From: UBA5972 sp964588725
Lineage (GTDB): Bacteria > Pseudomonadota > Alphaproteobacteria > Rhodobacterales > Rhodobacteraceae
NCBI GenBank assembly: GCA_964588725.1
Contig: CAZPQL010000057.1
Location: 1 to 19,048 of the forward strand
Length of the DNA stretch: 19,048 bases
Direction of reading: 5' to 3'
Shown here: positions 1 to 6,809 of the stretch, piece after piece
Position numbering within the stretch: the first letter of the stretch is position 1
How the letters are laid out: each line of letters opens with the position of its first letter
The notes under the pieces: generated by a model
Told to the model about the DNA's origin: nothing
Seen by the model: the letters and a program-made list of their open reading frames with translations, nothing else
Databases searched by the model: none
Program-made: the position numbers and the translations under genes

Positions 1-172
1 CCACAAACAAGTGATAGCGATTGGGCTGTGCCGGAAAATCCGGGTCTTCGCCCAAGATACTGCGAAACCCACTAACACCGCGCACGAACTCGCCCTTTTT
101 ACGGCGCTTGGCGGCGTTGACCTGAGATTCTTCAACGGCAGTGTTGACTGTTGGGGCTTTGGGCTTGGTCAT
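1..172 (-). CDS. Glutathionyl-hydroquinone reductase-like (YqjG/ECM4 GST family), 5' part only
   Basis: This is the first 57 codons of a minus-strand gene that starts at an ATG at 172-170 and runs off the left edge. After a short Ala/Pro/Lys-rich start, the peptide has a G-E-F-V-R-x-x-S-x-F-R stretch and then F-P-A-x-P-x-R-Y-H-L-F-V. This is the signature just before the active-site Cys (CPWAHR) of the YqjG/ECM4 branch of the glutathione S-transferases. These enzymes reduce glutathionyl-hydroquinones with glutathione in the cytoplasm. The catalytic Cys and the helical C-terminal domain lie outside the window, so activity cannot be judged. The gene diverges from the oxygenase gene at 291. The family call rests on motif recall. 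Confidence 0.82.
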   Translation of the reverse strand, partial: MTKPKAPTVNTAVEESQVNAAKRRKKGEFVRGVSGFRSILGEDPDFPAQPNRYHLFV

Positions 173-290
173 CGCAGAACTTTCAGTCTGAATGGGTGGG
201 CGGTTGTCATGCGCCAGTCCCTTAACCTTAATCACCGCGCGGCGCGATTGCACCCCTCGCCATGCCCGCCGCGCCGCGTTATGACGGGGT

Positions 291-914
291 ATGTCAAACA
301 TCACCTCGCTTTTTGTCACCCGCCTGTACCGCGCGCCATTGTCTGATAAAGGCTACCCCGTTGACGCCGCCGAGCTGCACGCCTCTTGTCTGTCCATAGC
401 TGATGACGACACGGCGGGGCAGGCGTGGTGCGAAGAAAACGACTATCCCGGTTATACGTCTTACGCGTCACTTGACGATCTGGCGTGGCGGTTTTCGATC
501 TTCAAGGATTTGGTGAAATCGCTGGACCAACACGTCGCGGATTTTGCGGGTGATCTGGCATTTGATCTGGACGGCAAGACCCTTAAGCTGGACAGCCTGT
601 GGTTCAATATTCTTCCCACCGGCGGGGTGCATACGTCGCACATTCACCCGCACAGCGTTGTCAGCGGCACCACCTATGTTTCCATGCCCAAAGGGACCAG
701 CGCCATAAAATTCGAAGACCCGCGCCTGCCCATGATGATGGCCGCCCCGGCGCGCATGGCGGATGCTCCAGAGCAATTGCGCAGTTTTGTCTACGTGAAA
801 CCCAATGTCGGTGACGTCTTGCTTTGGGAAAGCTGGCTGCGCCACGAGGTGCCCATGAACATGGCAGAAGAAGAGCGGATCAGCGTGAGCTTCAACTATG
901 GTTGGGGTGAGTGA
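291..914 (+). CDS. TIGR02466-type putative 2OG-Fe(II) oxygenase
   Basis: A 207-residue soluble protein with no signal peptide or membrane segment. The central region has H-T-S-H-I-H-P-H-S-V-V-S-G (about 114-126), the metal-binding stretch of the 2OG-FeII_Oxy_5 family. It is followed by a G-D-V-L-L-W-E-S-W-L-R-H-E-V segment with the likely distal iron ligand His185. Arg196 in R-I-S-V-S-F-N probably binds 2-oxoglutarate. These proteins adopt the double-stranded beta-helix fold and are predicted Fe(II)/2-oxoglutarate oxygenases; I know of no established substrate. The length is normal for the family. The start is the ATG at 291, with only a weak purine-rich GGGG before it. It is divergent from the GST-like gene and monocistronic as far as can be seen. 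Confidence 0.88.
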   Translation: MSNITSLFVTRLYRAPLSDKGYPVDAAELHASCLSIADDDTAGQAWCEENDYPGYTSYASLDDLAWRFSIFKDLVKSLDQHVADFAGDLAFDLDGKTLKLDSLWFNILPTGGVHTSHIHPHSVVSGTTYVSMPKGTSAIKFEDPRLPMMMAAPARMADAPEQLRSFVYVKPNVGDVLLWESWLRHEVPMNMAEEERISVSFNYGWGE

Positions 915-1103
915 CAGAATTTCTCACGCGCCACGCGTTGTTGTGCTGGCAGGGTCGCCGTGATCGACGCTTTGATCGAGGTGCTAAGACACCCACAGAA
1001 CGTTATTTTTACGTCTGTTCAAGTGACCGGTTTCAGCTAAGGTAAAGACACATAACCGGATGGAATATTAAACCGACATAGCAAGCCCAGAGTAGGAGAA
1101 AAC

Positions 1104-2156
1104 ATGGGAGCGACCACCAACGCCATTTTTGGAGGGGCGTTTCTTTTACTGGCTCTGTTTCTCACGTTTCTCATGTATTACCTCTGGGGCTTTCCGTTTG
1201 ACAAAAAGAAGCACAGGAGTTCGGCACCGCGGTCTTTGATGAACCTGCACCGGCTGATGGGATACGTCTTCGTCGGCATTTATGTTGTTTTGATGTGGGA
1301 TATGGTGCCGCGTCTTTGGACTTATCAGGTCGAACTTCCGGCGCGGACGGTGATCCATCTGACGCTGGGCCTTGCGATCGGGGCCATCCTGCTGATCAAA
1401 ATCATGGTTGTCAGATTCTTCAAACACATGGAGTCGACCCTTGCGCCGCTTCTTGGCACATCGCTGCTGATATTCACGTTGCTATTGACAGGGTTGGCGG
1501 TGCCGTTTGCCGCGCGCGAAGCCTATTTGCGCGCAACGGCGCAGGATGGCGACAATTTTGCGCGGGAACGCATCGACCGGGTCAGGAAATTTCTACCGCT
1601 CATCGGTTTTGAAGACGAGGCCGGGTTGCGCGAACTGGCTTCGTCATCCGGTTTGGCAATAGGGCGTGACGTACTGACCCGCAAATGCACGCAATGCCAT
1701 GATCTTCGCACTATTCTTGTCAAGCCGCGCACACCCGAAGCCTGGCACAACACGGTCATGCGGATGGCACGGCGGTCGACGACGCTCAATGCCATCAGCG
1801 AAAGCGATCAGTGGCGTGTCACAGCGTATCTGATTGCCATTACGCCAACCCTGCGCGAAGGCGTGAGCGAAAGGCGGATCGAGGCTATGGAAACCACAGC
1901 CAGCCAGGATGCCGTTTCCAGGCCCGATATCGCCGTGCCCCAAAATTACGACGCCGCTGCCGCCAAGGCGGTGTTCGAACTCAAGTGTTCGCAGTGTCAT
2001 TCGCCGGTGCTGGTGGAAGGGGCCACCATCAACACGTTTGACGATGCTGTGGTACTGGTCACGAGGATGGTCGGCAATGGTTTGACTGCAGAAGACGCGG
2101 AATTGAGCCAGATCATGGCGTATTTGACCGAGAGATTCGGAGGAAAGAATAATTAG
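1104..2156 (+). CDS. Membrane-anchored di-heme cytochrome c
   Basis: A 350-residue protein with four hydrophobic segments at about 6-28, 50-71, 84-106 and 113-135. A C-terminal, presumably periplasmic, domain carries two c-type haem sites, C-T-Q-C-H at 195-199 and C-S-Q-C-H at 295-299. Met219/Met221 and Met322 are possible sixth ligands. His49, His85 and His108 in or beside the membrane helices could ligate b haem or sense quinol, but this is only a guess. The two haem regions look like a duplicated cytochrome c unit (x-K-C-x-Q-C-H, then a helix with an R-M pair). A good AGGAG lies before the ATG at 1104. The gene converges on the IDO gene with a 21-bp gap. I do not recognise a named family; a role in respiratory electron transfer is inferred. 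Confidence 0.85.
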   Translation: MGATTNAIFGGAFLLLALFLTFLMYYLWGFPFDKKKHRSSAPRSLMNLHRLMGYVFVGIYVVLMWDMVPRLWTYQVELPARTVIHLTLGLAIGAILLIKIMVVRFFKHMESTLAPLLGTSLLIFTLLLTGLAVPFAAREAYLRATAQDGDNFARERIDRVRKFLPLIGFEDEAGLRELASSSGLAIGRDVLTRKCTQCHDLRTILVKPRTPEAWHNTVMRMARRSTTLNAISESDQWRVTAYLIAITPTLREGVSERRIEAMETTASQDAVSRPDIAVPQNYDAAAAKAVFELKCSQCHSPVLVEGATINTFDDAVVLVTRMVGNGLTAEDAELSQIMAYLTERFGGKNN

Positions 2157-2177
2157 GGAGCATGGCGGCTTTACCAC

Positions 2178-3344
2178 TCAAATCAAATGCCGGCGCGTTT
2201 CTTCGCGGTGTTTTTTCAAATACCGCATGAATGGCGTGCCGCCGGTGCCCACGTCTGTGTCGTTGCCCGCAGCGGCACCGCTTTGCTTATTGATATAGCT
2301 TGCCGCGTATTCAAGGTGGCGGCTGCGAAAGTCCGCAACCGACTGAATATTGGCGTTATAGGCGTCATTTAATTCCGCATTGCCAAGGTCCTGAACCGTT
2401 GACCGCAGCGGGCTTTCGCGCCGCAAATCGTCGATAAAGGCGCGGTGTGCGGGTGGTCGGTAATTGTGCAGCTGGTCGAGGAAGGATTTCATCGGATCCT
2501 GTGCGTGTCCTACGCCCAATAAAGCATCCATCGCCGGAACGATCGACGACTGCGATCCCGTCTGGCCGCGAAACGCCTGCCCTGTGACGCCGTAGCGTTC
2601 GACGCCCTCATAAATGACACCGTCGGGCAGGGCCGGATTGTCCGCCCAGCCGTGAATATAGGGGCGCACGCGCTGAAAATAAATATAGGGGTCGCACCGT
2701 TCCGGCATACGGTCGAACACCGCATTGATACGCGCCCAGATTTCCGCCATGTCGCCCAACAGCCTGCACATGGTTTGGCTGTCTTTTTGGGTCGCGGCCC
2801 GAACCAAATCGGGCATTTTGGCCAACAGGCCACCGGCAGCCGCCTCTATGGCCACATGAATAAGGACAAACCAGTTTTCGTCCTGCCCGCCCAGAAAATT
2901 CTGAATCATATAGATGTTGTCCAGACCCACAGCGTCGGCGCGATTCAGCGGCGCCCAGTTATCAAGCACATAGCCGCTGTAGGGAAGTAACGGTTGCTGG
3001 CCCAACCGGTCGGCGAGCGCCGCGACCGGCACGGCCAGACAGGCCGGCAAAATATCGGCCGGTTCCGCCCCGCCCCAGACATAGGCCTGAACCATGAAAG
3101 AATAATGCACCATCGCGATACGCGCCTGAGCGTCGTCACAGTCATTGATGATGGCGCTATCATCAAATACCGGCAAATTGTTCTTCAGGAATTGCTGGAC
3201 CCGGCCCGAGGGCAGAATTTCGGGCAGAGACATCGCGATCTCCCGGGCCTGTGCGAGATCGTTTTCCAATTTGATTTTGTCAGCGTCAAACTTGCACAAA
3301 TATCCCCGCTCCGCCGAGATGTCGTAGTCGTACAAAGCTTTCAT
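2178..3344 (-). CDS. Indoleamine 2,3-dioxygenase (IDO family)
   Basis: A 388-residue haem dioxygenase predicted to open the indole ring of L-tryptophan (or a related indoleamine) to N-formylkynurenine, the first step of kynurenine-type degradation. Family marks are Y-V-L-D-N-W at about 125-130, G-W-A-D-N-P..D-G-V-I-Y-E-G at 232-247, G-S-Q-S-S followed by D-A-L-L-G at 263-277, R-P-P-A-H-R at 296-301, F-R-S-R-H-L-E-Y with proximal haem ligand His343, and G-T-G-G-T-P-F-M-R-Y-L at 367-376. The length fits bacterial and animal IDOs. The ATG at 3344 is chosen because AAGGAGA sits just upstream; a longer reading frame from 3404 would run into the regulator's control region. The gene is divergent from an Lrp/AsnC gene that is its likely regulator. 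No kynB or kynU lies nearby. Confidence 0.93.
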   Translation of the reverse strand: MKALYDYDISAERGYLCKFDADKIKLENDLAQAREIAMSLPEILPSGRVQQFLKNNLPVFDDSAIINDCDDAQARIAMVHYSFMVQAYVWGGAEPADILPACLAVPVAALADRLGQQPLLPYSGYVLDNWAPLNRADAVGLDNIYMIQNFLGGQDENWFVLIHVAIEAAAGGLLAKMPDLVRAATQKDSQTMCRLLGDMAEIWARINAVFDRMPERCDPYIYFQRVRPYIHGWADNPALPDGVIYEGVERYGVTGQAFRGQTGSQSSIVPAMDALLGVGHAQDPMKSFLDQLHNYRPPAHRAFIDDLRRESPLRSTVQDLGNAELNDAYNANIQSVADFRSRHLEYAASYINKQSGAAAGNDTDVGTGGTPFMRYLKKHREETRRHLI

Positions 3345-3436
3345 GGGGTTCTCCTTTGGATAATGCGGACATATATCCCCAGAATCGCGACAATTGGGTT
3401 GCAATCTTGGTGGTGCTGGGCATTTATCTGCAATTA
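3345..3436. promoter_or_regulatory. Divergent IDO / Lrp control region
   Basis: This 92-bp intergenic region separates the divergent IDO and Lrp-type genes, so it must hold the IDO promoter and very likely the regulator's binding sites. The hexamer TGCAAT occurs twice, at 3400-3405 and 3430-3435. The 30-bp spacing is close to three helical turns, as expected for Lrp-type octamers wrapping DNA. The second copy abuts the regulator's own ATG. No convincing -35/-10 pair could be assigned. Confidence 0.4.
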
Positions 3437-3904
3437 ATGAGCGAAATAGATCAAATTGGCGAAACTATATTGCGAACGCTTGAGACAAGCGAGCGACTCA
3501 GCAATCTGGAACTGGCGAAACGGGTCGGGTTGTCGCCCTCGGCCTGCCTGCGCCGCGTGCAGGAGCTGGAGCGCCGCGGCATCATCAAGGGCTACCGCGC
3601 CGTCATCGACCGCGCGGCGATCCAGCCGCTGATCACGGTTTTTGTCATGGTTGGCCTCAGCCAACAGGGCAGCAAAGACGCCCGCGCGTTCGAGCGCGCC
3701 ATGGAGGCAGCGACCCAGGTTCTGGAGTGCCACAACATCGCCGGGAACGCCGAATACCTGCTGCGCGTTGAATGCGGCGATCTGGAAAGTTATAAAAACT
3801 TCCACGCAAATGTGCTGGGCGCGCTGCCGCAAATCGGCACCATAACGTCCTATTTCCGTCTTAGCACCTCAAAGGATAGTCGCAATCACTTGCGGACGGG
3901 ATAA
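3437..3904 (+). CDS. Lrp/AsnC family transcriptional regulator
   Basis: A 155-residue regulator. Residues about 4-60 form an Lrp-type winged helix-turn-helix (L-S-N-L-E-L-A-K-R-V-G-L-S-P-S-A-C-L-R-R-V, then L-E-R-R-G-I-I-K-G-Y). Residues about 65-150 form the RAM/AsnC ligand-binding and oligomerisation domain. The start is placed at the ATG at 3437, which gives the usual N-terminus (M-x-x-I-D-x-I). A frame-open extension back to 3356 has no family-like sequence and would cover the IDO promoter. No strong Shine-Dalgarno precedes 3437, so the start could be a leaderless or weak one. Being divergent from the tryptophan dioxygenase gene, it probably senses tryptophan or kynurenine, by analogy with KynR-type regulators; the ligand is inferred. 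Confidence 0.92.
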   Translation: MSEIDQIGETILRTLETSERLSNLELAKRVGLSPSACLRRVQELERRGIIKGYRAVIDRAAIQPLITVFVMVGLSQQGSKDARAFERAMEAATQVLECHNIAGNAEYLLRVECGDLESYKNFHANVLGALPQIGTITSYFRLSTSKDSRNHLRTG

Positions 3905-4319
3905 GGCCCCCATTTTTGACGGGGTGGTACATTAATTGCCATAGTCTTTCTGAATTTGCATGGTCAACGCTATAGTCGATTTCACCTTCAACACACAGCC
4001 ATCTGGCCAAATCCATGAAACCGAGTTGCAATCGATCTTCGGAATTAGGATCGTGCATTTACCCACTTTCGTTAAAAAAAATTTAGATTTGGGTCGCGCT
4101 GCAGCATGAATTGAAACCAAGTTTAGTTGCGCTAAAGGAAAAATCAAAAGACTTCATTTTCTGGGGACAAGCAAAGCGTTAGATCAAGTGCAGCCTTCTG
4201 AATTTCTCCCCTTGCCACCCCCACAAAACCCCCCTATAGACGCCTCTTCAAATACTGACTCCACCGGAATCAGGGTGACTCTTGCAGGCCCACCGGTGAT
4301 GTTGAAAGGAACCACAGCG
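3905..4319. other. Gap between the Lrp gene and rpmC, AT-rich first part
   Basis: A 415-bp stretch with no gene I can support on the plus strand. The first ~270 bp are clearly richer in A+T than the flanking coding DNA and include a run of eight A at about 4075-4082. A 65-codon minus-strand frame (4058 to 3861) overlaps the end of the Lrp gene; it is weak and is listed among the rejected items. The last ~110 bp contain the promoter and leader of rpmC. Confidence 0.6.
4212..4240 (+). promoter_or_regulatory. Promoter for rpmC and the spc segment
   Basis: TTGCCA (4212-4217) and TATAGA (4235-4240) are separated by exactly 17 bp, a near-consensus housekeeping sigma-70 arrangement. The spacer ends in six C residues. 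Transcription would begin near 4247, giving a leader of about 73 nt. The site fits the missing upstream part of the S10 operon: rpmC here is the first gene and needs its own promoter. Confidence 0.7.
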
Positions 4320-4523
4320 ATGAACGCTGCCGAATTACGTGAAAAGACACCTGACCAGCTGCGGGATGCTTTGGCGGACCTGAAGAAAGAGGCGTTCAAT
4401 CTGCGCTTTCAGACCGCCACCGGGCAGAACGAAAACACCGCCCGCATGAAAGTCGTCCGCCGGGACGCGGCGCGGGTGAAAACAATTCTGAACGAAGTCG
4501 CCGCCGCTGCGGCCAAAGAATAG
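4320..4523 (+). CDS. rpmC: 50S ribosomal protein L29 (uL29)
   Basis: A 67-residue L29, a two-helix hairpin protein near the nascent-chain exit tunnel, where it neighbours L23. Typical sequence is L-R-E-K-T-P-D-Q-L at the N-terminus and F-N-L-R-F-Q-x-A-T-G-Q at about 30-40. An Ala-rich tail ends the protein. The start is the ATG at 4320 with AAAGGA nine bases before it; the reading frame stays open upstream to 4188, but that part covers the promoter and is not L29-like. It is the first gene of the segment here, since the usual neighbour rplP is absent. rpsQ follows 9 bp later. Confidence 0.97.
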   Translation: MNAAELREKTPDQLRDALADLKKEAFNLRFQTATGQNENTARMKVVRRDAARVKTILNEVAAAAAKE

Positions 4524-4532
4524 GGGCGGACC

Positions 4533-4766
4533 ATGCCAAAGCGTATCCTTGCAGGCACTGTGACCTCTGATCAGAACGCCCAGACCGTAACCGTTTCGGT
4601 TGAACGTCGGTTCACCCATCCGGTTCTGAAGAAAACCATTCGTAAGTCCAAGAAATACCGGGCGCACGATGCCGATAACCAATTCAAAGTCGGGGATAAG
4701 GTTCGCATCCAAGAATGCGCGCCGATCTCTAAAACCAAACGATGGACGGTTGTGCTGGACGCTTGA
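4533..4766 (+). CDS. rpsQ: 30S ribosomal protein S17 (uS17)
   Basis: A 77-residue S17, an OB-fold primary binder of the 5' domain of 16S rRNA. Diagnostic stretches are G-T-V-T-S-D near the N-terminus, E-R-R-F-T-H-P-V-L-K-K at about 24-34, K-K-Y-R-A-H-D at 40-46, and G-D-K-V-R-I-Q-E-C-x-P-I-S-K-T-K-R-W at the end. The length is normal. It follows rpmC by 9 bp, with GGGGCGG upstream as the likely ribosome binding site. A 68-bp gap with a small hairpin separates it from rplN. Confidence 0.98.
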   Translation: MPKRILAGTVTSDQNAQTVTVSVERRFTHPVLKKTIRKSKKYRAHDADNQFKVGDKVRIQECAPISKTKRWTVVLDA

Positions 4767-4793
4767 GGCGAACCATCCTGTCAATCGAAACCC

Positions 4794-4816
4794 TGGGGCA
4801 AATGCAAATGTCCCCA
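4794..4816 (+). other. Stem-loop in the rplN leader
   Basis: TGGGGCA (4794-4800) pairs with TG-T-CCCCA (4809-4816), with one bulged T and an 8-nt loop. It lies in the 68-bp rpsQ-rplN gap and ends 18 nt before the rplN start codon, just ahead of the GGGAGAAG ribosome binding site. It could modulate rplN translation or mark a processing site. No U-run follows, so it is not a classical terminator. Confidence 0.4.
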
Positions 4817-4834
4817 AAGGTCGGGAGAAGATAA

Positions 4835-5203
4835 ATGATCCAGATGCAGACCAATCTGGATGTGGCTGACAACAGCGGCGCCCGCCGCATTCAGTGCATC
4901 AAGGTTTTAGGTGGTTCCAAGCGGCGGTACGCGTCCGTGGGTGACATCATCGTGGTAAGCGTTAAGGAAGCAATTCCACGTGGCAAGGTGAAAAAAGGCG
5001 ACGTGCGCAAAGCAGTCGTTGTGCGCACCTCAAAAGAAGTGCGCCGCCCCGATGGCACCGCCATCCGCTTTGACCGCAACGCCGCCGTGATCCTTAGCCC
5101 TACTGGCGAGCCCATCGGCACACGGATTTTTGGCCCGGTGGTGCGCGAGCTGCGTGGCAAGAATTTCATGAAGATCATCTCGCTCGCCCCGGAGGTGCTG
5201 TAA
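4835..5203 (+). CDS. rplN: 50S ribosomal protein L14 (uL14)
   Basis: A 122-residue L14, a beta-barrel protein on the subunit interface that forms bridges to 16S rRNA and is the docking site of RsfS. It opens with the classic M-I-Q-M-Q-T-x-L-x-V-A-D-N-S-G-A-R and contains G-D-I-I-V-V-S-V-K-E-A-I-P at about 37-49 and R-I-F-G-P-V-V-R-E-L-R at about 97-107. The length is exactly typical. GGGAGAAG precedes the ATG. It is the normal first gene of the spc operon, and rplX starts one base after its stop. Confidence 0.98.
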   Translation: MIQMQTNLDVADNSGARRIQCIKVLGGSKRRYASVGDIIVVSVKEAIPRGKVKKGDVRKAVVVRTSKEVRRPDGTAIRFDRNAAVILSPTGEPIGTRIFGPVVRELRGKNFMKIISLAPEVL

Positions 5204-5204
5204 G

Positions 5205-5519
5205 ATGGCCGCGAAACTTAGAAAAGGCGACACGGTGATCGTACTGGCCGGTAAGGACAAAGGAAAGCAGGGCGATATCACCTCTGTCAACCCAACCACC
5301 GGCAAGGCGGTCGTGTCCGGCATCAACGTTGCCGTCCGCCACACCAAACAAACCCAGTCCAGTCAGGGCGGGCGCGTTCCCAAGGATCTGCCGATCCAGA
5401 TGTCAAATCTGGCGCTGGTCGATCCCAAAGACGGCGGCGCAACCCGGGTTGGCTTTCGCATGGAAGGCGAGCGTAAAGTGCGTTTTGCCAAAAAATCGGG
5501 AGCATTGATCGATGGCTGA
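5205..5519 (+). CDS. rplX: 50S ribosomal protein L24 (uL24)
   Basis: A 104-residue L24, an early assembly protein that binds the 5' domain of 23S rRNA. The KOW motif lies at about 6-33 (L-R-K-G-D-T-V-I-V-L-A-G-K-D-K-G-K-Q-G). H-T-K-Q-T and G-G-R-V-P-K-D-L-P-I follow in the middle. Its stop codon overlaps the rplE start by 8 bases (ATGGCTGA), which suggests translational coupling. Confidence 0.98.
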   Translation: MAAKLRKGDTVIVLAGKDKGKQGDITSVNPTTGKAVVSGINVAVRHTKQTQSSQGGRVPKDLPIQMSNLALVDPKDGGATRVGFRMEGERKVRFAKKSGALIDG

Positions 5520-6063
5520 TTATACCCCCCGCTTAAAAACGCAGTACGCCAAAACCGTGCGCGCCGCGATGAAGGAAGAATTTTCCTACAAAAACGACAT
5601 GCAGATTCCCAAACTGGACAAAATCGTGCTGAACATGGGCATCGGCGAAGCCGTGGCCGACAGCAAGAAAATCCGTTCCGCCGAGGCCGATCTGACCGCA
5701 ATTGCCGGTCAGAAAGTGGTGATTACCAAAGCCAAGAATTCGATCGCCGGTTTCAAGGTGCGCGAGGATATGCCTTTGGGAGTCAAAGTGACCCTGCGCG
5801 GCGACCGCATGTATGATTTCCTTGATCGTCTGGTGACCGTCGCTATGCCACGGATTCGTGATTTTCGGGGTGTTTCGGACAAAAGTTTTGACGGGCGCGG
5901 CAATTACGCCATGGGCCTGAAAGAGCACATCGTGTTCCCCGAGATCAATTTTGATAAAATCGATGAAATGTGGGGCATGGATATCATCATATGTACAACG
6001 GCAAATACAAACGCCGAAGCCAAAAGCCTGTTGAAGCATTTCAACATGCCATTCAACGCTTGA
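5512..6063 (+). CDS. rplE: 50S ribosomal protein L5 (uL5)
   Basis: A 183-residue L5, which binds 5S rRNA in the central protuberance and contacts the P-site tRNA. Recognised by K-L-D-K-I-V-L-N-M-G-I-G-E-A at about 34-47, G-Q-K-V-V-I-T-K-A-K-N-S-I-A-G-F-K at 66-82, G-V-K-V-T-L-R-G-D-R-M-Y-D-F at about 90-103, R-I-R-D-F-R-G at 114-120, and an M-D-I-I-I-C-T-T-A segment near the end. It overlaps rplX by 8 bp and so is probably coupled to it. In E. coli the S8 repressor binds mRNA near this junction; I could not confirm an equivalent site here. Confidence 0.98.
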   Translation: MADYTPRLKTQYAKTVRAAMKEEFSYKNDMQIPKLDKIVLNMGIGEAVADSKKIRSAEADLTAIAGQKVVITKAKNSIAGFKVREDMPLGVKVTLRGDRMYDFLDRLVTVAMPRIRDFRGVSDKSFDGRGNYAMGLKEHIVFPEINFDKIDEMWGMDIIICTTANTNAEAKSLLKHFNMPFNA

Positions 6064-6081
6064 TCGCGGAAGGGACAAACA

Positions 6082-6387
6082 ATGGCAAAAGCTGCAATGA
6101 TCCAACGCGAAATCAAACGCGCGACACTGGTGAATAAATTCGCCGCCAAAAGGGCTGCGCTGAAAGAAATCGCCAGCAATCAGGACCTGCCAATGGAAGA
6201 GCGTTTCAAAGCGCGTCTGAAACTGGCAAAACTACCCCGCAATTCGTCCGAGACCCGGCTGCACAACCGCTGTCAGATCACCGGTCGCCCGCACGGGTAT
6301 TATCGTAAACTTAAAGTTTCAAGGATCGCGCTGCGTGATCTGGCCTCGTTCGGTCAGATCCCCGGCATGGTCAAGTCGAGCTGGTAA
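6082..6387 (+). CDS. rpsN: 30S ribosomal protein S14 (uS14), zinc-free type
   Basis: A 101-residue S14 of the 30S head, in the long form without CxxC zinc pairs. The sequence has P-R-N-S-S-E-T-R-L-H-N-R-C-Q-I-T-G-R-P-H-G-Y-Y-R at about 53-76 and ends I-P-G-M-V-K-S-S-W, the invariant terminus. The zinc-free form and 101-residue length are usual for Proteobacteria. It is preceded by GGAAGGGA and lies 18 bp after rplE. Confidence 0.98.
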   Translation: MAKAAMIQREIKRATLVNKFAAKRAALKEIASNQDLPMEERFKARLKLAKLPRNSSETRLHNRCQITGRPHGYYRKLKVSRIALRDLASFGQIPGMVKSSW

Positions 6388-6401
6388 GGAGGGTTTAAGA
6401 A

Positions 6402-6800
6402 ATGTCCATGAACGATCCTATCGGTGATATGCTGACTCGTATCCGCAACGCTTCGATGCGCGGAAAATCATCGTGCCGCACACCGGCGTCCAAGCTTCGC
6501 GGCTGGGTGCTAGATGTGCTGCAGGGCGAAGGCTATATTCGCGGCTATTCCAAAGCTTCGGACACTGCGGGTTTTCCAGAACTGGAAATCAGCCTGAAAT
6601 ATTTTGATGGCGCGCCGGTCATCCGCGAACTCAAACGCGTTTCAACGCCCGGTCGTCGCGTGTATGCCGGTGTCGCTGATATCCCTTCGGTCCGTCAGGG
6701 TCTTGGAATCGCCATCGTGTCCACGCCCAAAGGTGTGATGTCTGATGCACAGGCTCGGGTCGACAATGTCGGCGGCGAAGTTTTGTGCACAGTGTTCTAG
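6402..6800 (+). CDS. rpsH: 30S ribosomal protein S8 (uS8)
   Basis: A 132-residue S8, a primary binder of the 16S central domain. In enterobacteria it also represses spc-operon translation. Key stretches are N-D-P-I-G-D-M-L-T-R-I-R-N-A at about 4-17, P-G-R-R-V-Y-A in the middle, and G-L-G-I-A-I-V-S-T-P-K-G-V-M-S-D-x-x-A plus G-G-E-V-L-C-T-V-F at the end. Two Met codons compete. The first (6402) is 9 bases from an AAGGAGG site and is preferred; the second (6408) would be too far for good spacing. Confidence 0.97.
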   Translation: MSMNDPIGDMLTRIRNASMRGKSSCRTPASKLRGWVLDVLQGEGYIRGYSKASDTAGFPELEISLKYFDGAPVIRELKRVSTPGRRVYAGVADIPSVRQGLGIAIVSTPKGVMSDAQARVDNVGGEVLCTVF

Positions 6801-6809
6801 GGGGATATG

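Noticed and set aside
238..278. CGCGGCGCG/CGCGCCGCG inverted repeat before the first oxygenase gene
   Set aside because: Nine-base arms, but made only of alternating C and G in a GC-rich gap with a 23-bp spacer; likely compositional.
3861..4058. 65-codon minus-strand frame overlapping the end of the Lrp gene
   Set aside because: No recognisable family, no convincing Shine-Dalgarno, lies in AT-rich non-coding-looking DNA and overlaps a solid gene. A real small protein cannot be excluded, but nothing positive supports it.
4188..4319. N-terminal extension of rpmC
   Set aside because: The frame is open, but it covers the promoter and leader, is Pro/Ser-rich and unlike any L29 N-terminus.
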